A stretch of DNA of 64,000 bases, taken from Bacillota bacterium. Its GTDB lineage: Bacteria > Bacillota > Bacilli > Alicyclobacillales > SLC66. Both the position numbers and the translations under genes were made by a program. The notes under the pieces were generated by a model that saw nothing but the letters and a program-made list of their open reading frames with translations, did not search any database and was not told the DNA's origin. Where the stretch lies: contig JAJZCW010000009.1 in assembly GCA_021828865.1 (NCBI GenBank), positions 1 through 64,000 of the forward strand, given 5' to 3'. This document shows, piece after piece, positions 37,687 through 48,130 of this stretch; position 1 is the first letter of the stretch, and each line of letters starts with the position of its first letter.

Positions 37687-38959
37687 GATCCCCCGGATAA
37701 AAGACGCGTTGTACGGTCACATCATGTTTGCGCACGGCTTCCACCAAAAAAGAGGTCTGCGAGAGCGCAACGGCTCGTCCTTCATCATCAAACAGATAGA
37801 TTTCTTTCGATGTCTGCATGGATTCGTTATGTTTTGCATCGCCGGGGGCCACATAGTTGTCCTGATAGGTGTGACTGTCTACCTCATCCAGCGTCAGATA
37901 GTAATCAGGAGGCAGTCCTCGCTCTGCCATCTCTCTGGCCATCGCTTCGTACATCCGATGCCCCTCTTTGGCATCATCCACGTCGATGCCGCGAAACAGC
38001 CTGCGATCAAGCAAACGGGAGGCCAAATCCTGCAAAATTTCATCCGAATGATGCGTCCATAGGTGCATAGCCGCCCAAAGAATCGCATCATCCAACTCCA
38101 AATAGGCGCTTACCGCACCTGGTGCATCGCTTTTCAAGGTTCCTTCGAGCAGGCGATTCAAGCCATCGAGCCCGGGAATCGAAGCGCGGATATCCTGTGC
38201 TCGCTTGAGCATTTTTTCCATCATCACTTCTGCGGCTCGGGTGGTGCGGTGAAAATATACATGCAAATACATATAATAGCGACTCATGATATAATCTTCC
38301 GCGATGCTTTGCCCTTTTTTGAGATCAAGCCCCACTTCCACCTCACCGTTCACTTCGCCGATGCGCATCACATGAAGCAGCCACTCGACATCGAAGGTGC
38401 CATATCCCGCGCCTGTAAAAAGGGAATCACGCAATAAGTAATCCGTCCTGTCCATATCGAGCTGGCTTGACAACAGCTTAACCACCGCACGAGACGGTGC
38501 AAACGTCTGTTCAATCACACTTGCCACCTGTTCAGAAAATCCGTGTTGGTAGGCCTCGAGCACCTGATGCACTTCTGTTTCCGGCTCGCGAATAATTGAT
38601 GTAGTCCACTTTTCATGCCGTTCATCGGTTACCGATTCGAGCGCGTGGGAAAAGGGACCGTGGCCAAGATCATGAAGAAGCGCCGCCGCCATGGCAATAT
38701 GCCGGAACTCATACAGTTCAGATTCCAGCGCCCCTCGTTGCAACGCTGTCAGGTCAAGAAAACGCCGCATCAAATGAGCCACGCCAAGTGAATGCAAAAA
38801 ACGCGAATGCTCGGCCCCGGGATAGGCAATGTTGCTCATCCCAAGCTGCCGGATTCGCCGCAGTCGCTGCACCTCTTTTGTATTGATCAAATCCACGATC
38901 AACTGGTCATTGTCATCGAAGGCGATCAGATTGTGAACAGGGTCGCGAAAACTTTTCAC
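37673..38959 (-). CDS. HD-domain phosphohydrolase (YwfO-like)
   Basis: 428 residues starting at GTG 38959 behind AGGAGGGA. HD-superfamily residues are visible: RRIRQLGMSNIAYPGAEHSR, HSLGVAHLMRR, the HD pair in AAALLHDLGHGPFSHALE and a later aspartate in SQLDMDRTDYLLRDS. It is closest in pattern to B. subtilis YwfO and other dGTPase-related proteins that hydrolyse nucleotides. The substrate cannot be read from sequence. It lies ahead of the sigma-54 activator and overlaps its start. Confidence 0.9.
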   Translation of the reverse strand: MKSFRDPVHNLIAFDDNDQLIVDLINTKEVQRLRRIRQLGMSNIAYPGAEHSRFLHSLGVAHLMRRFLDLTALQRGALESELYEFRHIAMAAALLHDLGHGPFSHALESVTDERHEKWTTSIIREPETEVHQVLEAYQHGFSEQVASVIEQTFAPSRAVVKLLSSQLDMDRTDYLLRDSLFTGAGYGTFDVEWLLHVMRIGEVNGEVEVGLDLKKGQSIAEDYIMSRYYMYLHVYFHRTTRAAEVMMEKMLKRAQDIRASIPGLDGLNRLLEGTLKSDAPGAVSAYLELDDAILWAAMHLWTHHSDEILQDLASRLLDRRLFRGIDVDDAKEGHRMYEAMAREMAERGLPPDYYLTLDEVDSHTYQDNYVAPGDAKHNESMQTSKEIYLFDDEGRAVALSQTSFLVEAVRKHDVTVQRVFYPGDLDEK

Positions 38960-39101
38960 GAAATCCCTCCTAGGCCCACTCTTTTTTCTACTTATTTTAT
39001 CAAATAACCGGCTTAGCCAATATTGCCATTGTCAAATTCAGCAATTCGTGGGATGCTAGACTTCAAGATTGATAGGGACAAATTGGGAGGGTTCAAACCG
39101 G

Positions 39102-40037
39102 ATGAACGCATACGAACAAAGTGTACTTCAAACCTGGTTGCGGGATGCCAAGCAACCCGAAAAGCTTCCCATCCGTTTGACCCGTCAATTTTCCGGTGGA
39201 GTCGGACGTATCGTCAAAACCATAGAAAAAATCAACCATAAAAAAACCCAAGATCTATACGCCCGCCTTCAAGGGGCGGCAAAAAACATGATTATCAAGG
39301 TACTCGAACAATCCGCCACCATCAGACAATTGGAACGGGTGGAGAACGAGATTGCAAAGCTCGGTGGCCACGCAGAGAACGCAAGCGAAATCCGACTGTT
39401 GCCACTCGAGATCAAAGACGAAGTAGCGCGGCGGCTCGCTCACTCCCAAACAATCACAGTCAGCGCGGAAGGCGTCACCGCAGGCTTTCTTACGTCATTG
39501 TTTGAACTAGTACCAGGGCTCCAGGGGCTTGTGGTTCCCACCATTCTTGCAGACCTATATGCCACCATCCGCATGCTTGCGCAAAGCGCTGTCCAGATCG
39601 GTTACAGCTATGGCTATAATTTGCATAACGAAGAGGATCTGGCCCACTTTTTGGTGGCGATGGCCCCTACTGCTGCTGATGCTCAGGTGATTGAGGCAAA
39701 ATTGACCGCCCACCTCGCCGTGAGGGAATCTGCTATGGTTGCCGCGCGGGCCTTGGGCCAGCACCTCACGGTCAGCATGCTTGCCAGCGGTTCACCGTTT
39801 ATCGGGTCGCTCGTCGATGCGCTTGCCACGAGAATCGCGCTGTACTTTATTGAAAAAGAGGGTAGTCTGCTCATCCCTATCGCGGGTGCCGTGCTACAGG
39901 GCGCCATCAACGCATCCTTTGCCCGAATGAATTACCAGGATGCCAGGCGTTATTTCCAACGCCTTCACTTGATCGATCGCTACGGTGAAGATTACCTTGA
40001 GGAACGCCTTGCGGCGCTGCGCACAGGAACCGCTTAA
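39102..40037 (+). CDS. EcsC family protein
   Basis: 311 residues from ATG 39102, behind GGGAGGG. EcsC-type segments are visible: a long central region ITVSAEGVTAGFLTSLFELV and GLQGLVVPTILADLYATIRM, IGYSYGYNLHNEEDLAHF and TRIALYFIEKEGSLLIPIAG. EcsC of B. subtilis is linked to the EcsAB ABC transporter, but paralogs such as this occur without it and their function is not known. It is convergent with ywiB and the two stops overlap by four bases (40034-40037). Confidence 0.85.
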   Translation: MNAYEQSVLQTWLRDAKQPEKLPIRLTRQFSGGVGRIVKTIEKINHKKTQDLYARLQGAAKNMIIKVLEQSATIRQLERVENEIAKLGGHAENASEIRLLPLEIKDEVARRLAHSQTITVSAEGVTAGFLTSLFELVPGLQGLVVPTILADLYATIRMLAQSAVQIGYSYGYNLHNEEDLAHFLVAMAPTAADAQVIEAKLTAHLAVRESAMVAARALGQHLTVSMLASGSPFIGSLVDALATRIALYFIEKEGSLLIPIAGAVLQGAINASFARMNYQDARRYFQRLHLIDRYGEDYLEERLAALRTGTA

Positions 40038-40459
40038 TCCTCTTCCTCCCAAGATAGATCCAGCAGCACCTGCATCGGGATCGTCTCTGTCTTTTGCAAC
40101 GTCATCCACGCGGAAAGCGCCACATTGAGTCCACGCTCGTGGATAGTGACGTTGAGTTCTGACGTGTCCACTTCTAATTCGATATCGCCTTCAGGGAAGC
40201 GATAAAAACCATTCGTTTTTTTTCCATTGATAAAGGAATAATCGCTCTCGACGGCACCTTTTCTGATCATGCGGATTTGCGGGTCTTCCGGATCGCTGAC
40301 ATCAATGACCATGCGGGTTCTCGTTCCCTGCCATTCCTCATTGTCCTCCCGATACACGAGCACGTATTTACGATTCAAAAAAGTGACTCGCGTTGGCGTA
40401 ACTTGATCCGTTTCGAGTGAATGAACACGAAGTGTCCCCTTGGCTTGTTTAAATGCCAT
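40034..40459 (-). CDS. ywiB: DUF1934 beta-barrel protein YwiB
   Basis: 141 residues from ATG 40459. Small beta-rich protein: GTLRVHSLETDQVTPTRVTF, KYVLVYREDNEEW, RKGAVESDYSFINGKKTNGF and VTIHERGLNVALSAWM follow the YwiB pattern. Its function is unknown. The start overlaps the speB stop by 11 bases, and speE-speB-ywiB is the same order as in B. subtilis. The argS gene that follows ywiB in Bacillus is absent here. Confidence 0.88.
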   Translation of the reverse strand: MAFKQAKGTLRVHSLETDQVTPTRVTFLNRKYVLVYREDNEEWQGTRTRMVIDVSDPEDPQIRMIRKGAVESDYSFINGKKTNGFYRFPEGDIELEVDTSELNVTIHERGLNVALSAWMTLQKTETIPMQVLLDLSWEEED

Positions 40460-41333
40460 AGGAAAGTAGCGCCTCGCGAAGAATTTTAGCGGCCACAATT
40501 TGCGTCTGCTCAGTGGGATCAAGCACAGGTGCCACTTCTACCACGTCAAAACCCACCACGTTCAGATCCTTCATAGCATGGACACTGGCAAGAAGCTCTC
40601 TTGAGGTGATACCTCCCGCTTCCGCTGTCCCCGTTCCAGGAGCAACGGAGGGATCGAGCACATCGATGTCAATCGTAATGTAGACAGGGTGGCCGGCCAA
40701 TTCGGGTAGCACACTTTTCAGCGGTTCCCACACATCAAACGGATAAAAATGCGTATGGGCGCGCGCATATGTAAATTCTTCGCGGGTACCCGAGCGAATG
40801 CCAAACTGGTAAATCCGATCAGGCCCGATGATGCCCGCCACTTTTTTGATGACAGCAGAATGGGAGAGCGGCTCGCCTTCATACTCATCGCGCAAATCCG
40901 CATGAGCGTCGATATGAACGATGCGCAAATCCGGGTTACGCTTTGCCACCGACTGAATGGCGCCAAGTGATACGAGATGCTCGCCGCCAAGCCCAAATGG
41001 CTTCTTCCCGTCATCCAGCCACTTGCCAACGTAGTGTTCAATCATGTCAATGCTGTGTCCGGCATGGCCAAATGGAAGTGGCATATCTCCCGCATCAAAA
41101 TACGCCACCTCTTCCAAATGCCGATCCAGGTATGGGCTATACTCTTCCAGCCCAATGGAGACTTCGCGAATCCGCTGCGGACCAAGCCTCGCACCGGGGC
41201 GAAACGAGGTGGTCCAGTCCATGGGCATCCCGTAAATGACCACCCTGGCCGCATCGTAATCGTCTGTCGATCCGATAAACGTCCTGCCCGAATAGGCAAA
41301 GTCAAAAGGTTTACGATGCGATTGGTCACTCAT
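40449..41333 (-). CDS. speB: agmatinase
   Basis: 294 residues, ureohydrolase family with two Mn2+. Metal ligands are in [28 protein letters not shown] and [17 protein letters not shown]; the [14 protein letters not shown] motif is typical of agmatinase. It hydrolyses agmatine to putrescine and urea. The ATG overlaps the stop of speE by four bases (41330-41333), so polyamine synthesis is translationally coupled: putrescine from SpeB is used by SpeE. Confidence 0.96.
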   Translation of the reverse strand: MSDQSHRKPFDFAYSGRTFIGSTDDYDAARVVIYGMPMDWTTSFRPGARLGPQRIREVSIGLEEYSPYLDRHLEEVAYFDAGDMPLPFGHAGHSIDMIEHYVGKWLDDGKKPFGLGGEHLVSLGAIQSVAKRNPDLRIVHIDAHADLRDEYEGEPLSHSAVIKKVAGIIGPDRIYQFGIRSGTREEFTYARAHTHFYPFDVWEPLKSVLPELAGHPVYITIDIDVLDPSVAPGTGTAEAGGITSRELLASVHAMKDLNVVGFDVVEVAPVLDPTEQTQIVAAKILREALLSYGI

Positions 41334-42160
41334 GACAGCAAATCCTCCACAAAACGCGGCAACGTAAACGCTGAGCGGTGCAAATCCTTCGTGTAGTACT
41401 TCGTGACAAGACTCGCGCTTCGTGATTCATCCGCAATGACGCGTGGATCGTACTTTTTGGAACCAATCGTAAAGCTCCAAAGTCCGCTTGGATATGTTGG
41501 GATCGAGGCAAGATAGAGTTTCGTAATCGGGAACAGTGACCGGACATCTGCCTGCACATTATGAATCAATTCCCCATTGAAAAACGGCGACTCACTTTGC
41601 GCGACGAAAATGCCGTCTTCTTTTAGTCCCTCATAAATGCTCTCATAAAATGACTTAGCAAAGAGCCCCACCGCAGGCCCAATCGGATCGGTCGAATCGA
41701 CGATGATGACATCGTATTCGCCAGGATGCTCTTTCACATGCGCAATGCCGTCTCCCACTTCCACCACCGCACGCGAATCTCCAAGTGCCACGGCGATTTG
41801 GGGCAGGTACTCTTTAGAGACTTCAATCACGCGATCATCGATTTCGGCGAGTACCGCTTTTTCCACGGACGGGTGTTTCAACACCTCACGGATCACGCCT
41901 CCGTCACCACCGCCTACCACCAGCACCTTTTTCGGGTTGGGATGCGCTGACAAGGCGATGTGGCTGATCATCTCGTGATAGATGAATTCATCTCGGTCGG
42001 TCGTCATGACGCAACCGTCAAGCACCAGCATCTTGCCCCATTCGATCGTATCGATCATTGCGAGTTCCTGATAGGGCGTAGTTTCCGTATGTAACGTTTC
42101 TTTTATCTTCGCTGTAATCCCATAATTTTTGGTTTGTTTTTCCGTAAACCAAAGTTCCAC
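41330..42160 (-). CDS. speE: spermidine synthase
   Basis: 276 residues, aminopropyltransferase. It starts [19 protein letters not shown] and carries [18 protein letters not shown], the nucleotide-binding [18 protein letters not shown], the acidic ligand loop [16 protein letters not shown], and the catalytic [14 protein letters not shown]. It transfers aminopropyl from decarboxylated S-adenosylmethionine to putrescine. First gene of speE-speB-ywiB; divergent from the penicillin-binding protein gene with a 116-base gap. Confidence 0.97.
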   Translation of the reverse strand: MELWFTEKQTKNYGITAKIKETLHTETTPYQELAMIDTIEWGKMLVLDGCVMTTDRDEFIYHEMISHIALSAHPNPKKVLVVGGGDGGVIREVLKHPSVEKAVLAEIDDRVIEVSKEYLPQIAVALGDSRAVVEVGDGIAHVKEHPGEYDVIIVDSTDPIGPAVGLFAKSFYESIYEGLKEDGIFVAQSESPFFNGELIHNVQADVRSLFPITKLYLASIPTYPSGLWSFTIGSKKYDPRVIADESRSASLVTKYYTKDLHRSAFTLPRFVEDLLS

Positions 42161-42276
42161 TGTCTTTTCACTCCTTCATCTATTTCGCCGCTATTATACC
42201 ATGATGCAACAGCCTAACGCTTGTTTAAGAACCTTCCGTGCAGGTGATACTACACCTGGAAAAGGGAGGAAATTAC

Positions 42277-44331
42277 ATGGCGAACGACCTCATTGACCGG
42301 ACACCTGCACTGCGCAAACTCTTTTTTTTCAGCAAAAAAATCCCGCCCGTCACCCGCCGCGTGATTCTCAGTTCGCTCGTGACCGGTATAGGACTTGCAG
42401 CGGTCTTTGTCACGTATCTGCGTTTTACGCCGCTTCCTTCCCGTGTCATGTTTGATCCATCAGAAATCACGGGCCCTGACCACACAAGTCTTGGCCATCT
42501 CATCGCAGATGGCGTGGCGCGTGAAATTGTCCCCCTTGCTAACGTCCCCATTTACTTACAAGAAGCGACGATTGCGGTGGAGGACGCCAACTTCTACAGT
42601 CACAACGGCATCAACCTAAAAGGCATTCTTCGGGCACTGGTCGCCAACGTAGAAGCAGGGCACATCGTGCAGGGGGGGTCAACCATCACGCAACAACTCG
42701 CCAAGAATCTGTTTCTCACGAATGATCGCACGATCTGGAGAAAAATCCGCGAGACCATGTACGCCCTGCAACTAGAGTGGCGGTTTTCCAAGTCACAAAT
42801 TCTGAGTGATTACCTGAATAGCATCTATTACGGAGATGGTGCTACCGGTGCCGGAACCGCCTCCGAATATTTCTTTGGAAAGCCTGTATCGCATCTCGAT
42901 CTTGCGGAAAGTTCCTTACTCGCAGGGTTGCCAAAGGGACCTAGTTTGTATTCCCCGCTTCAGCATTACCACGCGGCAAAGGAACGCCAGCGCGCCGTAC
43001 TAGAAGCCATGGTCAAGGCAGGTTACCTGTCCAAAAGCGCCGCTCATGCCGCGTTTTTAGAGCCGTTGCATTTTGCCCATCATCAGGTGGTCGGATCGAG
43101 TGCCCCCTATTTTCTAGATGCGGTAGAATCAGCCGCCACGCAAGCATTTCCGCTCAAAAAAGAAGATCTTTATCGAGGCGGATTTGTCGTGCATACGGCA
43201 CTTCAACAAAAGCTGCAACAAGCCCTCAACCATTCCATCGAAACCAGGCTGGCCAGTTACCCCGAGTTGCAGGTATCTGCAATCGTCATGGACCCGAAAA
43301 CCGGCGACATCCTCGCCTATGCGGGTGGTCGGGATTACCGCTCGAGTCCGTTTGACCGCGCACAGGCGAAAAGGCAACCGGGATCCACGTTTAAGCCGTT
43401 TGTGTTTGCCGCTGCGCTCGACCACGGCCTGACCCCAGCCTTGCACATTTTGAGTGCACCAAAGCTTGTCCATTACGATCGAAATAAAGTCTATACCGTT
43501 CACAACTTCGCGGACCAATATGCCCTGCATCCGATCAGCATGAAGCAAGCGATTGCCCACTCGGACAACGTCTACGCGGTTTCCGCCGAAATGCTGACAG
43601 GTATCGATCAGGTCATCCGGGAAGCGGAACTGTTCGGGCTTCCGCACAATATGGCACCCTATCCGTCGCTCGCCCTTGGCGTATTCCCCGTGTCTGTGTT
43701 GGATCTCGCAAGAGCCTATGCCGTCTTTGCCAGTGGAGGATACCTGTTGAAGCCGAGGTTTTTTTCTACAATTACGGATAAAGAAGGCCATGCACTATAC
43801 CAGAATCCGGAGGAAAAAATTCTCGCTATTTCGCCTGCTACCAGTTTTCAGATGACCGACATGCTAAAAAGCGTGATGAAGCCAGGCGGAACGGGTTTTC
43901 GCATCGCTCGCTCACTCCCAGACGGAGTGGCCGCAAAGACCGGCACCACGGACACGGACGCCTGGATGGTCGGGTATACGCCTGATCGCGTCTGTGCGGT
44001 ATGGGTGGGCTACGATCGGCCGCGCCCAGTTGACGGCGTGGAATCCCACTTGCCTTCCTTTATTTTTGCGGATGTGATGAAAACCAAAATCTCTGACCAC
44101 CACTTGTCCTCTGCCTACATCCCCGGGGAATTGGTCAAGCGCACTATCGACCCTGCCACCGGGCAACTCGCGACTTCCCAATGCCCGGAGCGGGAAACTG
44201 ACTACTTTGTCGAAGGCAGTGAGCCAACGGCGACTTGTTCGAGTCATCCGGACCATGCTGCAAGTACTGGCGATCACTTGCATCAACTCTTCCACTCGTT
44301 GACGCACTGGTGGCAGAAAATTTTTTCTTGA
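42277..44331 (+). CDS. pbpG: class A penicillin-binding protein (glycosyltransferase/transpeptidase)
   Basis: 684 residues from ATG 42277, behind AAGGGAGG. One membrane helix lies near residues 28-50. The glycosyltransferase-51 domain has the catalytic glutamate in TIAVEDANFYSHNGINL and GGSTITQQLAKNLFL; the transpeptidase has the active serine in QPGSTFKPF, SDN (IAHSDNVY) and KTGTT. A His/Ser-rich tail with a few cysteines (CPERE, TATCSSH) ends the protein. It polymerises and crosslinks peptidoglycan on the outer face of the membrane. The place beside speE-speB matches pbpG of B. subtilis, which acts in sporulation, so that symbol is used. Confidence 0.93.
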   Translation: MANDLIDRTPALRKLFFFSKKIPPVTRRVILSSLVTGIGLAAVFVTYLRFTPLPSRVMFDPSEITGPDHTSLGHLIADGVAREIVPLANVPIYLQEATIAVEDANFYSHNGINLKGILRALVANVEAGHIVQGGSTITQQLAKNLFLTNDRTIWRKIRETMYALQLEWRFSKSQILSDYLNSIYYGDGATGAGTASEYFFGKPVSHLDLAESSLLAGLPKGPSLYSPLQHYHAAKERQRAVLEAMVKAGYLSKSAAHAAFLEPLHFAHHQVVGSSAPYFLDAVESAATQAFPLKKEDLYRGGFVVHTALQQKLQQALNHSIETRLASYPELQVSAIVMDPKTGDILAYAGGRDYRSSPFDRAQAKRQPGSTFKPFVFAAALDHGLTPALHILSAPKLVHYDRNKVYTVHNFADQYALHPISMKQAIAHSDNVYAVSAEMLTGIDQVIREAELFGLPHNMAPYPSLALGVFPVSVLDLARAYAVFASGGYLLKPRFFSTITDKEGHALYQNPEEKILAISPATSFQMTDMLKSVMKPGGTGFRIARSLPDGVAAKTGTTDTDAWMVGYTPDRVCAVWVGYDRPRPVDGVESHLPSFIFADVMKTKISDHHLSSAYIPGELVKRTIDPATGQLATSQCPERETDYFVEGSEPTATCSSHPDHAASTGDHLHQLFHSLTHWWQKIFS

Positions 44332-44409
44332 TGATTTTGTTGAGAAGTAGAAACTTTTTCCCTCCTTAATCGTCTAATGCATATCCACATTGACTAGGAG
44401 GCCATTTTT

Positions 44410-45213
44410 GTGAAAATCAACCTTTTATCTACCAGTATCGTCCTATCTGCGGCGATCGCTACTACCGGTTTTGCGATCAGTCCCGCCACTTTTGCGGCAA
44501 GCAAAGCGAGTTCCCCTCACACATCTGCTCAAGCTCAAACGGTCACTCACTTCCCCGCCATGAATCTTTTGATGCAATCGCAAAAAAAATTAAATGGCAC
44601 TGCCGATACGATTCGCGTGTATGGCGAGCCCTTTTCACCCGGTGCCCCCTACTTTAAAAAATTTCTCATGACCATTACGAGCGGCAATCATGGCAGCGCC
44701 ACCTTCATTCCACTTAGCGAAGGCGGGTATAAGCCCACCATTTCCTATCCCCACTTGACCAGTCCATCGGCGACTGACATTTTTATCGATTCGCCTACAG
44801 GCGGCAACGGAATTTTATCGACCGATTATTTGTTTGCCTATCAAAAAGGGGAGTTTGTTGGCATTGCTATGCCCCCCACTCCTGCGATCCAGGTCAAGCT
44901 GTTAAACCAATACCGCATCCAGTTCCAGATTCCTTCCTTGAAAAAAACCGTGACCATGAGCATCCAGAGCAAAAAAAGTGCTTACGATCAAGCGGGTGTA
45001 TATCATAACGGAACGCTGGTCAAACCATTTAGCCCGATGATCATCCCGATTGGCTTCTTTAAGCCTGTCGTGCAGAAAAGTAGCGGCACGATATTACAAG
45101 GCGCCCAGGAAATCAGCGGCATGTATCACGCGGATGGCCTTGCGAGTGTATTTTGGAACTGGCAATGGACCGCAAGCGGGTGGAAACTCTTGAACGCTAC
45201 CATCCAAAAATAA
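44410..45213 (+). CDS. secreted protein of unknown function
   Basis: 267 residues starting with GTG 44410 behind AGGAGG. A clear signal peptide (LLSTSIVLSAAIATTGFAIS, cleavage probably after TFA-A) is followed by a 230-residue beta-rich domain with no cysteines and no known motif (DTIRVYGEPFSPGAPY, DIFIDSPTGGNGILSTDY, YHADGLASVFWNWQWTASGW). The closing WNW and W residues suggest a carbohydrate or protein interaction surface, but that is a guess. It lies 78 bases behind pbpG on the same strand. Confidence 0.75.
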   Translation: MKINLLSTSIVLSAAIATTGFAISPATFAASKASSPHTSAQAQTVTHFPAMNLLMQSQKKLNGTADTIRVYGEPFSPGAPYFKKFLMTITSGNHGSATFIPLSEGGYKPTISYPHLTSPSATDIFIDSPTGGNGILSTDYLFAYQKGEFVGIAMPPTPAIQVKLLNQYRIQFQIPSLKKTVTMSIQSKKSAYDQAGVYHNGTLVKPFSPMIIPIGFFKPVVQKSSGTILQGAQEISGMYHADGLASVFWNWQWTASGWKLLNATIQK

Positions 45214-45315
45214 AAAATTGAGACAATACCTGGCCACCCATTGCTTTCATCATGGCTGTTAGTATATATTCGCGTTATCTCTCTAGATGAATCAATAATG
45301 AAAGCGAGTAACCCT

Positions 45316-46716
45316 ATGAGTGACCACGCGATACCTTCTAAACCGCAAATGCAGGCTGGCGCAGAACATCAGCCTGTATGGCGGAAAATGCTTCTATTTT
45401 TAGTTCCTATTATGCTCAGCAATGCGCTCCAATCGATCGGGCAATTGGTCGGTAGCATCGTGGTGGGGCGGTGGCTCGGCGTCAATGATTTGGCGGCTAT
45501 CTCCGCATTTTTCCCCATGTTCTTCCTGTTAGTGTCGTTCACGATCGGGGTCGGTGCTGGCAGTTCTATCCTGATCGGGCAGGCATACGGCGCAGGCAAT
45601 CAGGAACGACTCAAGGCGGTGGTGGGTACCACCCTCACGTTCACCTTTTTGCTTGGGGTCGTATTGGCGCTTGCAGGCGGCGTTTTTACCTGGGACCTGC
45701 TTCGGCTCATCGGAACGCCGGAGAATGTCATCGCTACCAGTGTGCATTATGCGCGTATCCTGTTTTGGGCAATGCCGATCCTGTTTCTGTACTTTGCCTA
45801 CACCACCTTCATGCGGGGAACGGGAGACTCTAAAACCCCTTTCTATCTACTCATCATCAGCACTGCACTTAATTTGATCCTGCTCCCTCTGCTGGTATTT
45901 GGTTGGGTGGGACTCCCCAGGCTTGGCGTGTACGGCGCAGCCTACGCCTCCGTGATCTCCACGGTGTTGACACTGGTCGTCATGATCTTTTGGCTGGCGA
46001 AAGCCAATCATCCATTACAATTTGATGCATCGGTGCGAAAACACCTGAAAATGGATTTCAGCCTACTAAAATTATTGCTTCGCCTCGGTATTCCGTCGAG
46101 CGTTAATATGATTCTCGTGTCGCTTTCGGAAATTGCCGTGATTTCGTTTGTCAATCATTTTGGATCGGATGCCACTGCCGCATACGGCGCGGTCAATCAG
46201 GTGGCAAGCTATGTGCAGATGCCTGCCATCAGCCTTGGCATCGCCGTGTCCATTTTTGCGGCCCAATCGATTGGCGCGAATCAAATCGATCGGTTAAAGG
46301 ACGTCGTGAAATCCGGATTGCTCTTAAACTACATCGTTGGCGGCGTGCTGATCATCCTCGTGTATATTTTTTCAAAAGACGTGCTAGCCCTGTTTCTCAC
46401 AAGTAAGAGCACCCTGGATATCGCGCACAGTTTGTTGATGATCACCCTTTGGAGCTACCTCATTTTTGGCAACGCACAGGTGCTCGCCGCTACCATGCGA
46501 GCCAGCGGTACGGTACTTTGGCCGATGGTGTTCGGCATTGTTTCCATCTGGCTTGTGGAAGTGCCCATCGCTTACTTCCTCTCGCACGATACGGCTCTGC
46601 AGATCAAAGGCATTTGGGTGGGATACCCTGCCGCATTTATCGTCAGCCTATTGTTACAGTTTTCTTACTACAATTTCGTATGGAAAAAGAAAAAAATCAC
46701 TAGCCTCATTCACTGA
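45316..46716 (+). CDS. MATE family efflux transporter
   Basis: 466 residues from ATG 45316 (MSDHAIPSK); an ATG at 45298 is the alternative, and neither has a strong ribosome site. Twelve membrane helices can be traced. MATE family motifs are PIMLSNALQSIGQLVGSIVV, GVGAGSSILIGQAYGAGNQE and, in the second half, ISLGIAVSIFAAQSIGAN. It should export cationic compounds or drugs using Na+ or H+. Downstream is aspB with its own promoter. Confidence 0.93.
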   Translation: MSDHAIPSKPQMQAGAEHQPVWRKMLLFLVPIMLSNALQSIGQLVGSIVVGRWLGVNDLAAISAFFPMFFLLVSFTIGVGAGSSILIGQAYGAGNQERLKAVVGTTLTFTFLLGVVLALAGGVFTWDLLRLIGTPENVIATSVHYARILFWAMPILFLYFAYTTFMRGTGDSKTPFYLLIISTALNLILLPLLVFGWVGLPRLGVYGAAYASVISTVLTLVVMIFWLAKANHPLQFDASVRKHLKMDFSLLKLLLRLGIPSSVNMILVSLSEIAVISFVNHFGSDATAAYGAVNQVASYVQMPAISLGIAVSIFAAQSIGANQIDRLKDVVKSGLLLNYIVGGVLIILVYIFSKDVLALFLTSKSTLDIAHSLLMITLWSYLIFGNAQVLAATMRASGTVLWPMVFGIVSIWLVEVPIAYFLSHDTALQIKGIWVGYPAAFIVSLLLQFSYYNFVWKKKKITSLIH

Positions 46717-46768
46717 TTGGTGACGCTATGGGAATTTTCGCAGAGTGATACAGAACGCGTGAGGAATA

Positions 46769-46777
46769 TGATACAAT
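46769..46777 (+). promoter_or_regulatory. possible aspB promoter (extended -10)
   Basis: TGATACAAT carries the TG-n extension and a TACAAT -10 box, 33 bases before the aspB start. There is no clear -35 box. Confidence 0.4.
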
Positions 46778-46810
46778 TTTAGATAAAATTTTTGATAGGT
46801 GAGGGATCCC

Positions 46811-48010
46811 ATGCTGGAATTATCTGCTCGAGCGAAATCTATTTCTCCATCGCCCACACTGTCCATCGATACAAAAACCAAAGCGCTCAAAGCATCTGGT
46901 GTGGACATCGTCAATCTGAGTGTAGGGGAACCGGATTTCCCCACTCCTGATCGCGCTGCGCTTGCTGGTGTGGCGGCGATTGCTAATCATTTTACCAGGT
47001 ACACGGACGTTTCAGGAATTTTGGAATTAAGGCAAGCCATTGCCGATAAACTGCTTACTGAAAACGGCCTGTCCTATAGCCCTTCGGAGATCATTGTGTC
47101 TTCTGGCGCCAAACACTCTCTTTATAATATTTTCATGGTCATCCTGAACCCTGGTGACGAGGTGCTGCTGCCTGCGCCCTACTGGGTCAGTTACCCTGAG
47201 CAAATCCGCCTGGCAGGCGGTGTAGTGGTCCCGATGCCAACAGACGAATCGACCCACTTCAAGATCACGCCAGCACAACTGGAAGCGGCGATGACAGACA
47301 AAACCAAGGCGATTCTGATCAATTCGCCAAGCAATCCGACCGGTTCCGTGTATACACCAGAAGAATTACAGGCGCTCGCGAAAGTGATAGAAGCCCACGA
47401 TATTTTTGTGGTCAGCGATGAGATCTACGAGCAGCTGATCTATGGCGTCCACCACTACAGCATCGCGAAATACAGCGATAAGCTGAAGGACCGCACCTTC
47501 CTTGTGAACGGATTTTCCAAAACCTACGCGATGACCGGATGGCGCGTAGGATATGTGGCAGGCCCAGCACCGTACGTCAAAGCAATGTCGAGTTTTCAGT
47601 CGCACACGACTGCCAACCCCGCTTCGATCTCGCAAAAAGCAGCGCTAGGCGCGCTAGGCACGTTTGATCCCAAACACCGGGAAGAATTCCAGGCTCGCCG
47701 TGACTACGTGCTAAATGAACTACTGGAACTAAACGGAGTGACCTGCACGAAACCGGAAGGGGCATTTTATCTGTTCCCCAACGTTAAAGCCGTGTTAGGG
47801 AAAACGTTGCGGAAAAATAATGGAGAAACAGCCATACTGACAACGGTTGATCTGCTTTGCGAAGAACTACTTACGGAAATGCACGTTTCGACGGTTCCAG
47901 GGACGGGGTTTGGCGCACCGGACAACTTTCGCATTTCTTATGCGACCTCTATGGACCAATTGCAAAAAGCTATGGACCGGATGAAGGACTTCTTTGGGCG
48001 AATTGAATAA
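46811..48010 (+). CDS. aspB: aspartate aminotransferase class I
   Basis: 399 residues from ATG 46811, behind GGTGAGGG; a GTG four codons earlier overlaps the ribosome site. It begins LSARAKSISPSPTLSIDTKT, has VNLSVGEPDFPTPD, NSPSNPTGSVY, VSDEIYEQLIYG and the PLP lysine in NGFSKTYAMTGWRVGYVAG. This fits bacterial AspB (type Ib), transferring amino groups between aspartate and 2-oxoglutarate. A loop near residue 340 (LGKTLRKNNGETAILTTV) is slightly longer than usual. A terminator follows at once. Confidence 0.92.
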   Translation: MLELSARAKSISPSPTLSIDTKTKALKASGVDIVNLSVGEPDFPTPDRAALAGVAAIANHFTRYTDVSGILELRQAIADKLLTENGLSYSPSEIIVSSGAKHSLYNIFMVILNPGDEVLLPAPYWVSYPEQIRLAGGVVVPMPTDESTHFKITPAQLEAAMTDKTKAILINSPSNPTGSVYTPEELQALAKVIEAHDIFVVSDEIYEQLIYGVHHYSIAKYSDKLKDRTFLVNGFSKTYAMTGWRVGYVAGPAPYVKAMSSFQSHTTANPASISQKAALGALGTFDPKHREEFQARRDYVLNELLELNGVTCTKPEGAFYLFPNVKAVLGKTLRKNNGETAILTTVDLLCEELLTEMHVSTVPGTGFGAPDNFRISYATSMDQLQKAMDRMKDFFGRIE

Positions 48011-48025
48011 ATAACCTTTTTAAAA

Positions 48026-48052
48026 GGCGTGCTTAGGCACGCTATTTTTTTT
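48026..48052 (+). terminator. aspB terminator
   Basis: GGCGTGC (48026-48032) pairs with GCACGC (48037-48042) around TTAG, followed on the plus strand by A and a run of eight T. A classical intrinsic terminator 16 bases behind the aspB stop. Confidence 0.9.
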
Positions 48053-48130
48053 AAAATTGACGGGTGATCTGCGAACATTTCGAATGTCCTCATAAGATTA
48101 CGTCTAATCGTAAAGTCACCCACAATCAAT

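Noticed and set aside
43129-43791. 220-codon minus-strand open frame inside the penicillin-binding protein gene
   Set aside because: Antisense of well-conserved catalytic segments of pbpG; no ribosome site, no recognisable motif.
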